From Hortaea werneckii (Eukaryota; Ascomycota; Dothideomycetes; Mycosphaerellales; Teratosphaeriaceae), in the NCBI GenBank assembly GCA_037044905.1, contig JBAOKB010000150.1, forward strand, positions 1-64,000: a stretch of 64,000 nt of DNA, read 5' to 3'. Under the pieces are notes generated by a model. The model was not told the origin of the DNA. It did not search any database and saw only the letters and a list, made by a program, of their open reading frames with translations. Shown here piece after piece: positions 43,937-54,040 of this stretch. The translations under genes were made by a program, and so were the position numbers. The number at the start of each line of letters is the position of its first letter. Position 1 is the stretch's first letter.

Positions 43937-45604
43937 ATGGTGGCAACCCAAGCTCACCATCAGCTGGAAGCGCGTCAAGGACCATGTGATTATTGGGGCG
44001 ACGATAGCGACCAGTGCAAAGGTTTCAAGGCGTATACTTCATCCACCGGAAATGCCGCCCAGCAGTCGAGTACAGCTACTGCTGCGACAACGACGTCGAC
44101 GACGGCATCGGATGATGATGGTGGCGATACTTCTGATGCGGCGTCGATCACTACATCGTTAGCTCTGGGAGAGACGACGGCGACCTTGAGTAGGACTGGA
44201 AGTAATGATGGGAAAGCGACAGCGACGAAGACGAGTCTCTCCAGTGATGACAGCAGTAATTCCGCTGTCACCACCTCGCCAAGCACCCTCCAAACATCAA
44301 TCACCTCCAACTCAGATGCTACTTCCACTGGCCCGCAAACAATCGTAGGAGGCGGATTAGGCTCAGACCTCGCCGGCTCATCCGCAACATCATCCCCCAC
44401 TGCATCCGGACTCTCACTCCAACAAAAACAATCAGACGGCAGTATCTCTTCCGGAGCCGTAGCAGCCGCCGTCGTGGTCCCACTCCTCTTCGCCCTGCTG
44501 GCCCTAATCCTCGTCCTCCTCTGTCTCCGCCGCCGGCGACGACGACGGAACCATCTCGACTCCACTCCAACCTCACACACCCACTTCCTGACACCCATGC
44601 GCGAGAAATTCTCCCGCAGCAGTCCCCGTAACAGCCTCCCACCCACCACAGGCAACGCAACCGGCCCTCCCATCCTCACCAGCCGGCACAACAACACCTA
44701 TAACACCGGTCTCGACACGCCGGGGACTTCCCACCGCGGCCAGAGCGACGAGTACTACGCCCCCGCCCGGCGCAGCGAAGGCGGGACGTTCATCGACCCG
44801 CCCCCGCCATACAAAGCCTCCTCCCTCGCCTCCTCCTCTAACCGCTCAGCAACTGCTCGCAATCCCTCTCACCCCGGACCTTCCTACTCCGACCGGGAGA
44901 TCCTCACCGCTCCCGCTCCAACAGCAACAGCCACCGCGTACCCCGACCCTTACCACGACCGATCAAACCAGCGCCGGAGTCTAGGACCCTTCACGGACTT
45001 GGCGGCTACAACAACCACACCTCTAGCCGAGGACGAAGACTCCCGGCCGTCGACGGCGGCGACGGCGTCCACGTTCCGCGCGCATCCGGTTTCATCCTCA
45101 GCCGCTTCGCGGAGTGGGAGTGGAAGGAGTTACACGAGTACGAATACAGCACCCGGTGCTGGAGCGGGAGCGGGGATGATGGGGGGGTTGTCGCCTTATG
45201 ATATCCCCACCCGCCATGGACACGGACACGGGCCTGTCATGACACCCGGCGGAGGATTCGGGGCAGGAGGTGGAGCAGGAGGAGGGATAACCGATACCCG
45301 GTCCCCGACGCCACGGTCCTTTAGCTCGGAGATGTACTCCGACACGGCGTCCGTGCACTCGGCGCGGGCGGGGCTGGTGAGGGATGGAGGGCCGAGGGTT
45401 CTTGGGACAAGAGGGGCTGAGGGGGGGAAGGGGGGAGATCCGTTTGGAGATCCGCCTTCTTCGAGGGGGAGGGGAATGGTGGGGGATGAGGATGAAGGGG
45501 AGGAGTGGCATAGTTTGACTGGTGGTAGTGCTGGGGGAAGGAGTGAAGGGGGAAGTGGAGGGGGGTTGGGGAGTTTTGAGTGGGAGGAACGGGGGAATCG
45601 GTGA
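43937..45604 (+). CDS. Single-pass Ser/Thr-rich membrane protein, wall-sensor-like
   Basis: The open frame encodes 555 residues. Residues 1-170 are Ser/Thr/Ala-rich with few other residues, as in heavily O-mannosylated ectodomains. One transmembrane segment (AVAAAVVVPLLFALLALILVLLCL) lies near 175-198 and is followed at once by RRRRRRRN, which fixes the C-terminus in the cytosol. The cytoplasmic tail is Ser/Pro/Gly-rich with an FIDPPPPYKA element. The layout resembles fungal Mid2/Wsc-type stress sensors and other uncharacterised tail-anchored-like proteins. No signal peptide follows the ATG at 43937, so translation may start in an upstream exon I could not define. Confidence 0.65.
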   Translation: MVATQAHHQLEARQGPCDYWGDDSDQCKGFKAYTSSTGNAAQQSSTATAATTTSTTASDDDGGDTSDAASITTSLALGETTATLSRTGSNDGKATATKTSLSSDDSSNSAVTTSPSTLQTSITSNSDATSTGPQTIVGGGLGSDLAGSSATSSPTASGLSLQQKQSDGSISSGAVAAAVVVPLLFALLALILVLLCLRRRRRRRNHLDSTPTSHTHFLTPMREKFSRSSPRNSLPPTTGNATGPPILTSRHNNTYNTGLDTPGTSHRGQSDEYYAPARRSEGGTFIDPPPPYKASSLASSSNRSATARNPSHPGPSYSDREILTAPAPTATATAYPDPYHDRSNQRRSLGPFTDLAATTTTPLAEDEDSRPSTAATASTFRAHPVSSSAASRSGSGRSYTSTNTAPGAGAGAGMMGGLSPYDIPTRHGHGHGPVMTPGGGFGAGGGAGGGITDTRSPTPRSFSSEMYSDTASVHSARAGLVRDGGPRVLGTRGAEGGKGGDPFGDPPSSRGRGMVGDEDEGEEWHSLTGGSAGGRSEGGSGGGLGSFEWEERGNR

Positions 45605-46043
45605 TGCGGAGAATGGGTCGAGGGTAAGGGGATGTGTGGGAGGGGACGTTGGAGGTAGGGAGAGGTGAGAAGTGGGGGGAATTGGTGGGGAGGATGAGGT
45701 TCTCTCGCGATGCGAGCCCGGAGATGAGCAGCTCAGCATGTCTTCGGTTGGTTGGGAGGAAGATGCGTTTGTTGATGAGTATCACGGAATTAATGACCTT
45801 TTGATGCCCTTTCCCATGCGCCCCCGTTCCTGCCGGACTCCGTGCAAGCTATCTCCGCTGCAGGTCCCTCTAGTCACCTTCCCTCATCAATCGAACACGA
45901 GAGCGAATTGATCAATTGCTTCTACAAATCCCATTGAGTCCGCCTGTTACAAGATGTCAGAGCCGAGACTAGCAGGTTATAATCAACGCTCATGCATATC
46001 CCGGAACTGTTGAAATACAATCAAGTGGATCTCATGAGCAACT
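45605..46043. other. Convergent intergenic stretch
   Basis: Between the 3' ends of the membrane-protein gene and the MARVEL gene. Nothing else seen. Confidence 0.5.
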
Positions 46044-46659
46044 CTACCCCCCGCGAGAAACCGACGCAGTCTTCGACCTACGCCGAAGAAATCCAAGCCC
46101 CATGGCCGCAACCACAATCACAAGACAGAAGAACATAAACGCATAATCCGACTTGGTCTCCTTACAAAAACTGACCGCCTCGTCCTCATGCCATTCGTCC
46201 TTGCCACAACTGCCATACTTCCGCATCTCATCCATTGAGACGAGCTTCTACGCAAAAGGTAAGCAACCCCGACAGCATCCATTAACAAAGATTGAGAGCA
46301 ACTCACCACACCCCCCGCAAGGAAAAATATCCCCGCCAAACCATCCACAACAAGCACAGCAAGCCATGGAATCGCAGTCACGAACTCCGCCACGATCCCG
46401 AGACCGGCGTCGATGATTCCACAAGCGCCGACGAAGACAGCGAAGCGGTATTGGACTGGACTGACAGGCGGGTCGTAGCCGGCTTCGGTGTATTTTGCAA
46501 GGAAGTTGTTTGTTGCGATGGAGAGGGCGAGGACGACGATGGAGCAGAAGAGCTGGGGTTCTGTATTAGCCGGTGATCCTGTTTGTTGTGGTGTTGGAGG
46601 TAAAGGAGATTTACTAGGAGAGCACGTAGAGCGAGGGTGAGGAAGCGGTTGAGCTCCAT
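46044..46659 (-). CDS. MARVEL-domain four-helix membrane protein
   Basis: Three short exons, 46659-46615, 46552-46307 and 46247-46044, with introns of 62 and 59 bp, give 164 residues. No single frame shows the gene, but splicing joins MELNRFLTLALRAL to LLFCSIVVLALSIATN, then VVDGLAGIFFLAGGV to KLVSMDEMRKYGSC. Four hydrophobic helices result, at about 5-30, 45-65, 70-97 and 135-155. This layout, with the N-terminal arginine-flanked helix and a Cys-containing loop (YGSCGKDEWHEDEAVSFCKE) before the last helix, fits fungal MARVEL proteins such as Nce102 relatives, which organise plasma-membrane microdomains. The C-terminus is basic (RRRSKTASVSRGG). Splice choice for the first acceptor rests on frame continuity of the helix. 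Confidence 0.75.
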
Positions 46660-49392
46660 TTCAGGAGTGGTCCGAGGTTTGATGGACTGCTTCTTTTGCA
46701 GGTCGCTTCGTTCTCTTGGAGATGGTGCTTGTGGGTCGGTATAAGCTGGGTTTAACGCAAAGTCGGAAGGGCCGGTGGTTGAGACTTGAGGAAGAGGGGT
46801 GAGTTTGAAGACGCTTGCAAGACATCATGCTACTCTCGAGGAAGATTTGCATTGCGGTTGATAGCAAACATGATACACATGGGATGCTGCATGAAGGAGA
46901 GGCAGAGCTTTGTGCCACAGTGCGGCTCTGTGCAGATAATTTGGTATTTTAGAGGAAGCGCTCCGTCGACGAGGTCATATGAGTGATTCGACCAGCTACA
47001 GAAGGGCGTGGAGGAGTCTTAGAGTGAAAATCATTTCATATCTGTTTATGAAAGACGACAGTCGAGATTATAATGTGTGTCAAGCAAAGCTCATCGCCAG
47101 TGGTACAACGTTGGACGGGAAGTAGGTACCACGGCTTGGTTATTACGCTGTACTACGATGAGCGCAATCTCTTTCTCTCCTCAATACAGTCATGCATGCC
47201 GTGCACGTACCCGATTCCAAATGGCGGCGTCTATAATCAGACGTCGTTCATGGGGTGGTCGGAGCATGCTTTGGAGGTATCCATGGGCAGAGTAACTGCA
47301 GGCGAGGTGCCGGTGGGCGTACAGTCAGGATAGCCTTCTTCTCTACTCTTAGAGCACATGCCTCATCGGATGCGCAAGAATCTCAGTGTTCAGGGCGTCA
47401 AGTGGAGATGTTCCGCCCAGAGCGTTGGAAGAGGGAGTCGTTCTGGAAGCGGCAAGTGTGAGCGGTTTGACGACTGGGTCCAGAGATTCTCGAAGCTCGC
47501 TCGGCCTGAGACTCCAAAGATCAGTCGTGATGATGATGAGCTTAAGAGGTCGATGGCTCGCCATGTAGCATGAAAGCCGCAAGAGGGATTACTTGGTTCG
47601 GTCAGCAGTCACCATTGGCTTCTAGTAAGCGTTGCCATCAGCGATCCAGCTCGACATCAAAGTTTCATTCGAAATCCGGCCAAGGGAGAGTGACATGCAT
47701 CCAGCTGGCCAAGGTAGCGGCGGTGGAAAGTTCAAGGTTTCTCCATCACATTTTCTGGCTAGACTTGTCACCTGGAAGGTCTATGGAGGCCAGATCCGCG
47801 ATCGATCTCTCAACGACGCCAACAACTTGCACCGAGATTCGATGGAAGAGGTTACAGTCAATAGCCATTGTAGACGATCGATATGCGAGATGAAGCACTG
47901 GTGATGCTATTCAGTGCTTCATCACGCAATGCAGTCGTCAAAGTCTTCTTTCTGGTGCACATACCTAGGCGCATGGCCAAACTCAGCAGCTGAATGACTT
48001 TGCTAGTCAAAATAAGTCCAGGTCACTACGATTTCCGAAGCTTCGGTCGAAGAGCTGCCCTAGCAGGAGCCGGAAGATCATCATGCGCGATCTAGATGGC
48101 ACATGTTAGCATCTAGTCGATTGCCTCAGCGTTTCTAGATCTTTTCCTGCTAGGCCGCTATAGGGCGAAGGCACGTCGGACGGAGAGCTGCGATGTGACG
48201 TGCGGTGGCTCAACAGCGACAGCCTTCGGCGATGCTACTGCCAAGGGACTCCAGGAGCGTTTACGTTCGCCGAGCGATGTCTTAGTACTGATGCCGATAT
48301 TAGACCGTACTGATATGACATGCAATCGGGTGAGACGGTCGAAAGACCGTGGCATGCGACTGTTGATAGGACGAGACTTGTTCCCAGGACGTCAACTACA
48401 GTCCGCTTTCAGTATAGATCTGCCATAACTGTGAGCATTCGTCGTAAGCAAACGCTGTGTATTTCTCTCCAGTCGTGGAAGCCACAGCTTCACATGCCAA
48501 CGGCAAGTTGAAAGTTGAACGTAGAAGCCAGAAATTCCCACCGAGGCCTCCTCGGTATATGACCAGATCCTTTAGCGTCTAATGTGGAGTTTTCGAATTA
48601 AGCTTCAACCGTAAATGCCAAAGCCACTCTCCCGCACGAACAAGCTTTGACGGCAGATCTTCTTCCCCGCACGGTTTCCCCGGCTCTTGAACATGACGAA
48701 CGGTCATTTCCAGCGCATGAATGGAGTGGCAAAAGGATCTACTTCCCGAAAGACCGACAACAAGCCAGGTCTATCACTGATTCGAGGTTTGTTACGTGTT
48801 GGAGATGATGCCAATTCCTGCCGGGTGTAGTATTTGATATGCGATGGTCACCACAAGTCACGCTTCAAGGCTAGTCAACGCAATCCCTGGTCCGCGGCGA
48901 GCCTACTGACCAGTTTTGAGGTAGGATTGGTAGAGTGGCAGCCAGACCATCGGCACTTCCCAGGTACCAGAAATGACAAAATCCCGCATTGCGTAGTTCG
49001 AAGGCTGCGAAAGTAGTGGCAGGACCGATTTAGGAGGCACATCATACTACTGTAGGAGTGACAATTTGTGGGCATGGTGATTGTGGCTTGCACATCATTC
49101 GGCGTTTGCCATCCGCATATCCATCTTCTAGCGCTGCGGAGACTTCACCACCACTGCAACGCCTCTGTCGATCACTGACTGTCACCAAAGAATGGTAGTG
49201 CTGCCTCGGTCTGGACTGCTGTGACGACTGTCAGCCAATGATGAGGTCTCGAAAGTGGGTGTGTCAATAGGAGATCCGATATCCAATGACCGTATACATA
49301 TTGCTCATCTCAACCCGCACCTCTAAAATAAGCCTCTCCCTTCTCTAGTTCTCATTCTTTCCCAACTCATCCTCCTCTGTTCCGCCACGAAG
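46660..49392. other. Long gene-free stretch
   Basis: About 2.7 kb without a supported gene. Many open frames of 60-110 codons overlap on both strands, none with motifs or plausible splice partners. Composition is normal, with no RIP signature, so this is neither a dead transposon of the kind seen elsewhere nor obviously coding. The right end must hold the peroxidase promoter. Confidence 0.45.
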
Positions 49393-50818
49393 ATGAAGAC
49401 TTTCACCACTGCTGCCATCTCTGCGGCCTTCTTGGCCTCCAACGTCCATGCCTTCCCTAAGATGGCAATGGACGCTCTCACCGAGCCGCTGAAGGCTGAG
49501 GCCTTCAACGTCAAGCGCACGACCGAGATCCACGCCCGTCAAGGCGCTGCACCTCCACAAGGTGCAGGTGCTTTGCCACTGGTTCCACCGCCATTCGATG
49601 CAAAGGCCCAGTACGTCAGCAACCAGGGCAAGTACAAGTTCGTCCCACCCGGTCCAGGTGATGCTCGTGGCGAGTGTCCCGGTCTGAACGCCCTGGCAAA
49701 CCACAACTACCTCCCTCACAATGGATACGCCACCATCCAGCAATTCATTGACGCCACCGAAGCCGGGTTCGGAATGGCCAAAGACCTCGGTGGCTTCCTT
49801 GGCCTCTACGGTGCCCTCGTCGACGGCAACCTCCTCGGATGGTCCATCAACGGCGGTCCCCACATCGGCATTGGTGGCTCTCACAATAACTACGAGGCCG
49901 ACAGCTCGCCGCTGAAGTCTGACTTGAACCAGTACGGTTCCAACCAGAAACTCATCAAGGACCAGTTCTACAGCCTGTACAACCGTCAGCCCGACGCTGC
50001 TACAGCCAACTACAACCTAGAGGTTCTGCGTGACTTCCGTAAGGAGCGCTACTACGAGTCCATCCAGAAGAACCCATACTACTCTTGTGAGTGAGACCTG
50101 TCCTGCTGTGAGTCAGTGTGGTACTAACCTATCATTGTACAGACCTTCCTTTCACCGGTATCGAGGTCTCCCAGGCGGCCTTCACCTTCATCTACCGCTT
50201 CATGGCCAACAAGTCCGAGGAGAACCCTGAGGGCGTCCTCAACAAGGAAGTCCTGAAGAGCTTCATGGCCATCTACGGCGACGACGAGGAGAACCTCCAC
50301 TGGAAGCGCGGCTACGAGCGCTTCCCCGACAACTTCTACAAGCGTAACCCAACTGACGAGTACTCCATCCCATACTGTAAGTTAGGATTGCGGCTCCCCA
50401 AGGACGTCGAAAGACTGAGATTGACCTTCTCCTAGTCCAGGCCGACATCCTTTACTTCGCCGAGACGGTTCCAGAGGTCCTCGAGATCGGCTGCAACCAC
50501 GGCTCCGTGAACACCTTCAACAAGATCGATGCCGCGACCATCTCCAACGGCGCCTATACCGCCGAACAAGCCGCCAAAAGCCCGCTGTGCTTCGCGAGCG
50601 AGTTCGCCAAGGTCGAGATCCCACTCATCACGGGGCTGTCGAACTCTGCGCTCAGCCCGCTGTTCAACACGCTCAACACCCTCACCGGCAACATGAACTG
50701 CGCTTCCATCGGCAGCGTCAACCAGTCGGCTCTGACTGCCTGCCCTGGCTTCTCCTTCTACGGAGGCCCGACTGGTCCGGTCGCTAAGGGCGCCATTCAG
50801 GATCCTGTGCTGAACTAG
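49393..50818 (+). CDS. Secreted heme-thiolate peroxidase (chloroperoxidase/peroxygenase family)
   Basis: Three exons (49393-50086, 50143-50376 and 50436-50818) with introns of 56 and 59 bp give 436 residues. Residues 1-20 are a signal peptide (KTFTTAAISAAFLASNVHA). The family signature CPGLNALANHNYLPHNG lies near 95-111, where Cys is the heme ligand. The acid-base region follows as NNYEADSSPLKSD near 163. Later blocks are FRKERYYESIQKNPYYS, LPFTGIEVSQAAFTF and FAETVPEVLEIGC. This is Peroxidase_2 (PF01328), whose members halogenate, peroxygenate or oxidise aromatic substrates with hydrogen peroxide outside the cell. The propeptide region is longer than usual. Biological substrate unknown. Confidence 0.9.
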
Positions 50819-51571
50819 GTGACTGAATCGTGATGTGTGGAAGATTGGATAAATGCCGGTCGATAAAAGTGTCTTAAGAGGATCGATCGGGTAGTGGTGT
50901 AGGTTACTAGATGCTGTCTCTTTCATTCAGGAGTAGATCAGTGTACGATGTGATCGCATATGGACTGTCTTAAATGCGAAAGGTTCTTCTGCTCTCCTCG
51001 CCTTTCATGAGTGTATACCATATAGCCCACTTCTCTTTTCACACTTATCCAACCGCATAAGCATGACGAAGACATTAGCATCCGTGCTACGCCGTAAATT
51101 CTTCATCTATTGGCCGAGCACCGGATGATCATGGCGCTGAGCCTCACTTTACTGCTAGCTACTGTTTTTGCATTGCGGCAAGTAATTTGCCGTTTGTCAT
51201 GTGGAGGTGATGATCTGAGGGCGATTCGGGGAATATCGTATGGTATGAGAGGCGGAGGAGGAAAATGGAACACAGTTCGGGCTATCGGAGGTGTGCCAAG
51301 GCGATCTCCTTTCCCGACATCACATCGTGTTTCTCAGCTCTCTCTACCAACAAAACCACAACACTGGCAGGCAAAATTCATTTCTGATGAAAGTATGACA
51401 TTCGATGTCCTTTAACGGCGATGCTACAGTGATCCCAGCCAGCCTCTGGACTCATTGGATACCCGGTCGTCCTCCCCGTCCACTGGGATATTGGTCATCA
51501 GGTCTGAGATGCCTTGAGACCCAGGTATAGTGATGAGAATCTAGAGGTTGATATTCTGGATACTCACGCCC
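50819..51571. other. Convergent intergenic region
   Basis: Holds the peroxidase 3' untranslated region and the end of the next minus-strand gene. No other feature recognised. Confidence 0.5.
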
Positions 51572-52222
51572 TCAAGACTCCTCCTCCTCCTCCTTCTTTT
51601 TCTCCTTCTCCGCCTCCTCCTGAGCTTCCGCCGCCGCAAGCCGCTCTGCCAACTCTCGCTTCTTCGGGAAAAGCTCATCGATCTGCCTGTCCACCGCATC
51701 CACCAGCTGAGGATACGGCGTAGCAGCAGCCTTCAACTCTATCGCCTCCTCGGCCGTGTATTTCGACGTCGCCAGCCACCAAGCCACCTGGTGAACCATG
51801 ACCCGCCAAGCCTTGCAGGTCCCGCGACGGTCATAGAAGCACTTGTGGACCACCAGCATATCGTGCGGCGTGACCTTGTTGTGGGAGAGATACCCCACGA
51901 TGAATCCCGCGATGTGTGGCTGGCGGGGCTTGATGTCGAGTACCTCTGCAGCCTCATAGATGGCCACGGCCTTTGCGAAGGGCTGGTCGTGGACTTTGAT
52001 GTGCAGTGTCTGCGACTTCGGCTTCGTGCGGATGCGATCGAGCAGGAAGGTGAGGGCTGCTGGAGCTGCGCCTTGTAAGGTCACTGTATGCTTCGGTGAT
52101 TCTGGGAGGGAGCCGAGAAGATGATCGAGGGTGCCACTGTTGCTGCGGACGCGCTTTTGGTCCAAGGTCGTTAGTTTGCCATGTTGCGTTGGCGTACGCA
52201 GGTAGATGTCGACGATTGCCAT
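51572..52222 (-). CDS. Small helical BTB-like protein of unknown function (divergent pair member 1)
   Basis: One exon of 216 residues from the ATG at 52222, which is preferred over upstream in-frame non-ATG codons. The first half has short strands and VTLQGAAPAALTFLLDRI, as in the core of a BTB-like fold. The middle (KAVAIYEAAEVLDIKPRQ, then HIAGFIVGYLSHNKVTPHDM) and late part (MVHQVAWWLATSKYTAEEAI) are helical. The C-terminus is a highly charged Glu/Lys coil. Its order of blocks parallels the divergently transcribed neighbour at 52781. No function can be assigned; the BTB comparison is by pattern. Confidence 0.68.
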   Translation of the reverse strand: MAIVDIYLRTPTQHGKLTTLDQKRVRSNSGTLDHLLGSLPESPKHTVTLQGAAPAALTFLLDRIRTKPKSQTLHIKVHDQPFAKAVAIYEAAEVLDIKPRQPHIAGFIVGYLSHNKVTPHDMLVVHKCFYDRRGTCKAWRVMVHQVAWWLATSKYTAEEAIELKAAATPYPQLVDAVDRQIDELFPKKRELAERLAAAEAQEEAEKEKKKEEEEES

Positions 52223-52780
52223 AGCGCAGGATTTGAGTTGTTTGCGTTCCGGTAGGTGATATAGGTAAGTGTTTATCAATTTCTATACTGAGAGGTGTCG
52301 ATTACGAGGAGCAGCGTGTGAGTGGTCTTTTATACCTTACTCGCGGCTGCCTGTTCTTTTATCATTGATGCAGGACGTTTCTTGCACATTCCGGCAATTC
52401 ACTCTGTTTGTTAATCGAACAAGAGCGCCGTGCAGCTGATTGCACCGTGCGTTTCCAAAGGACAAAGCCGTTATTCACCTTCATATGAACTCGCGCAGTC
52501 GGCAAACATGGACCAATCAGGTCTGCAGAAGGTGGTAGAAACGTCTTCAAGTGCATGTGAATGCTGAGATTCAAGTAAAAGATCTCCTAAGTATCCATGA
52601 GTCACAAAATTAGAATCGCTTGCTCAACAAGTCAACTTACACTTCGCCTGAACACTCCCAAAGAAGTCAACATTTTCTTCCTCCGCGTTGGCACTCATCC
52701 ATTCGCAAACACCACGAACACCATTTCAAGAGCCACCACACATCAACCATCCACATCTCTCTTCCCAGTTGAGTTCAAGC
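52223..52780. promoter_or_regulatory. Shared divergent promoter region
   Basis: A 558-bp spacer separates the start codons of two divergent genes of similar architecture, so it must carry both promoters and could co-regulate them. No specific site is claimed. Confidence 0.4.
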
Positions 52781-53446
52781 ATGTCTACGTACGTGGCCGT
52801 CTTCTTCATCGACGACGATGGCACCACCAAGATCGTCGCACCCCAACTCAACAAAGAGAAGCTTCTGCATTTCTCCGGCCTCGCCGCCAAACAATTAGCG
52901 AAGGGGGGCCCGCACGACAAACGCAACAAGCACGCCCTCACCCTCCCCCGCGGCGCCGTCGAAAGCACGGCAGCCGCACGCATCACCACCTGGATCGCGG
53001 GCAACTCCCTCACCACGCCTGTCCAGATGACTCTGGAGAACACTGGCATCACGACCTTCGAGGACCTGGTCTACACCCTCGCCGCATGCAACGCCTTCCA
53101 GATCCCTCGCTACCTCCGCGGCGACGGCCTGCGCGATGCGCTGTACGAGTATCTCCACCAAGGCGCCGTTTCCCTCTCGGAGTTCGCTATGCTGGTTGAA
53201 GTCCTGCCATGGGACTTGAGCATCATCAATACGGCGATGCACTGTGTCATGTACGGGGCGTGTCGAGGCCCGAGATCCACGCCCCCGGAATATGAGTCGA
53301 TCGTTGCTTATGCGAAGGGTGTGGGTTTGTGGGAGGGTAGGAAGGGGCAGAGGGGGATGAGGAGTATTGGGCATGAGATCGGGATGAAGATGCGTCAGAG
53401 GAATGCGGAGGATGCGGTGGCTACGCCGGCCTCTACGGCGGCTTAA
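52781..53446 (+). CDS. Small helical BTB-like protein of unknown function (divergent pair member 2)
   Basis: One exon of 221 residues from the ATG at 52781, chosen over an upstream in-frame TTG. After a strand-rich start (STYVAVFFIDDDGTTKIV) comes LTLPRGAVESTAAARITTWI, then FEDLVYTLAACNAFQIPRYL, RDALYEYLHQGAVSLSEFAM, VLPWDLSIINTAMHCVMYGA and PPEYESIVAYAKGVGLW. These blocks correspond in order and spacing to those of the minus-strand neighbour (Tyr/Ala-Ala, Ile-Tyr, Val-Ser/Thr, Met-Val-His, Pro-Glu). The two probably arose from an old duplication. No domain of known function is recognised. Confidence 0.68.
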   Translation: MSTYVAVFFIDDDGTTKIVAPQLNKEKLLHFSGLAAKQLAKGGPHDKRNKHALTLPRGAVESTAAARITTWIAGNSLTTPVQMTLENTGITTFEDLVYTLAACNAFQIPRYLRGDGLRDALYEYLHQGAVSLSEFAMLVEVLPWDLSIINTAMHCVMYGACRGPRSTPPEYESIVAYAKGVGLWEGRKGQRGMRSIGHEIGMKMRQRNAEDAVATPASTAA

Positions 53447-54040
53447 GTGCAGGTGCTCGAGTGGGAGATGAGAGGGGAGGGGGAGGGAGGAAGGAATTTA
53501 AAGGGATGCTTGACATCCAGGGCATATAGTGGCGGGCGTTTTCCCATCCGTTGACGATTAGTCTTTTCTGCGGCATGCTGTATGTAACTTCAGTGTTTTT
53601 AGCTGTATTAGACACGACTACCTTCACGGTTACCGTTGGGATCTGACTCTCTCTTTCATCAAAACGTGTCAAGGATACAGACCGAAATACTGTAGCATCA
53701 AGTCTTCAAGATAGCACAGGGGATTGGAGACCTGAAGAAAGTGTGAATCTTTCGATATGTCTTCCTCTGCTTTTGCCGCTAAGCTCGACGACAGAGGGCG
53801 AAATCGACTTCAGGTACATTGAGATAGCAGATAGATTCGAAGACGCAAGACCTGTTACAGGCACTGTCGAGGCTTTTGGTCAGAGTGTACGTGCGAGCAT
53901 GAGCACAGCCGAAGAAGATCACAGTCCTCAACAAGCTCACAATCATGAAGATCTATAGCAATATAGCAAAGCCCTGGAGGTGGGGACTCATTGCAGGGCC
54001 AGGGTCTGAGTACGGAATACAGCGTTCAAGTCGAACAAAC
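53447..54040. other. Convergent intergenic stretch
   Basis: Between the 3' ends of the small protein gene and the MFS transporter gene. No feature seen. Confidence 0.5.
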
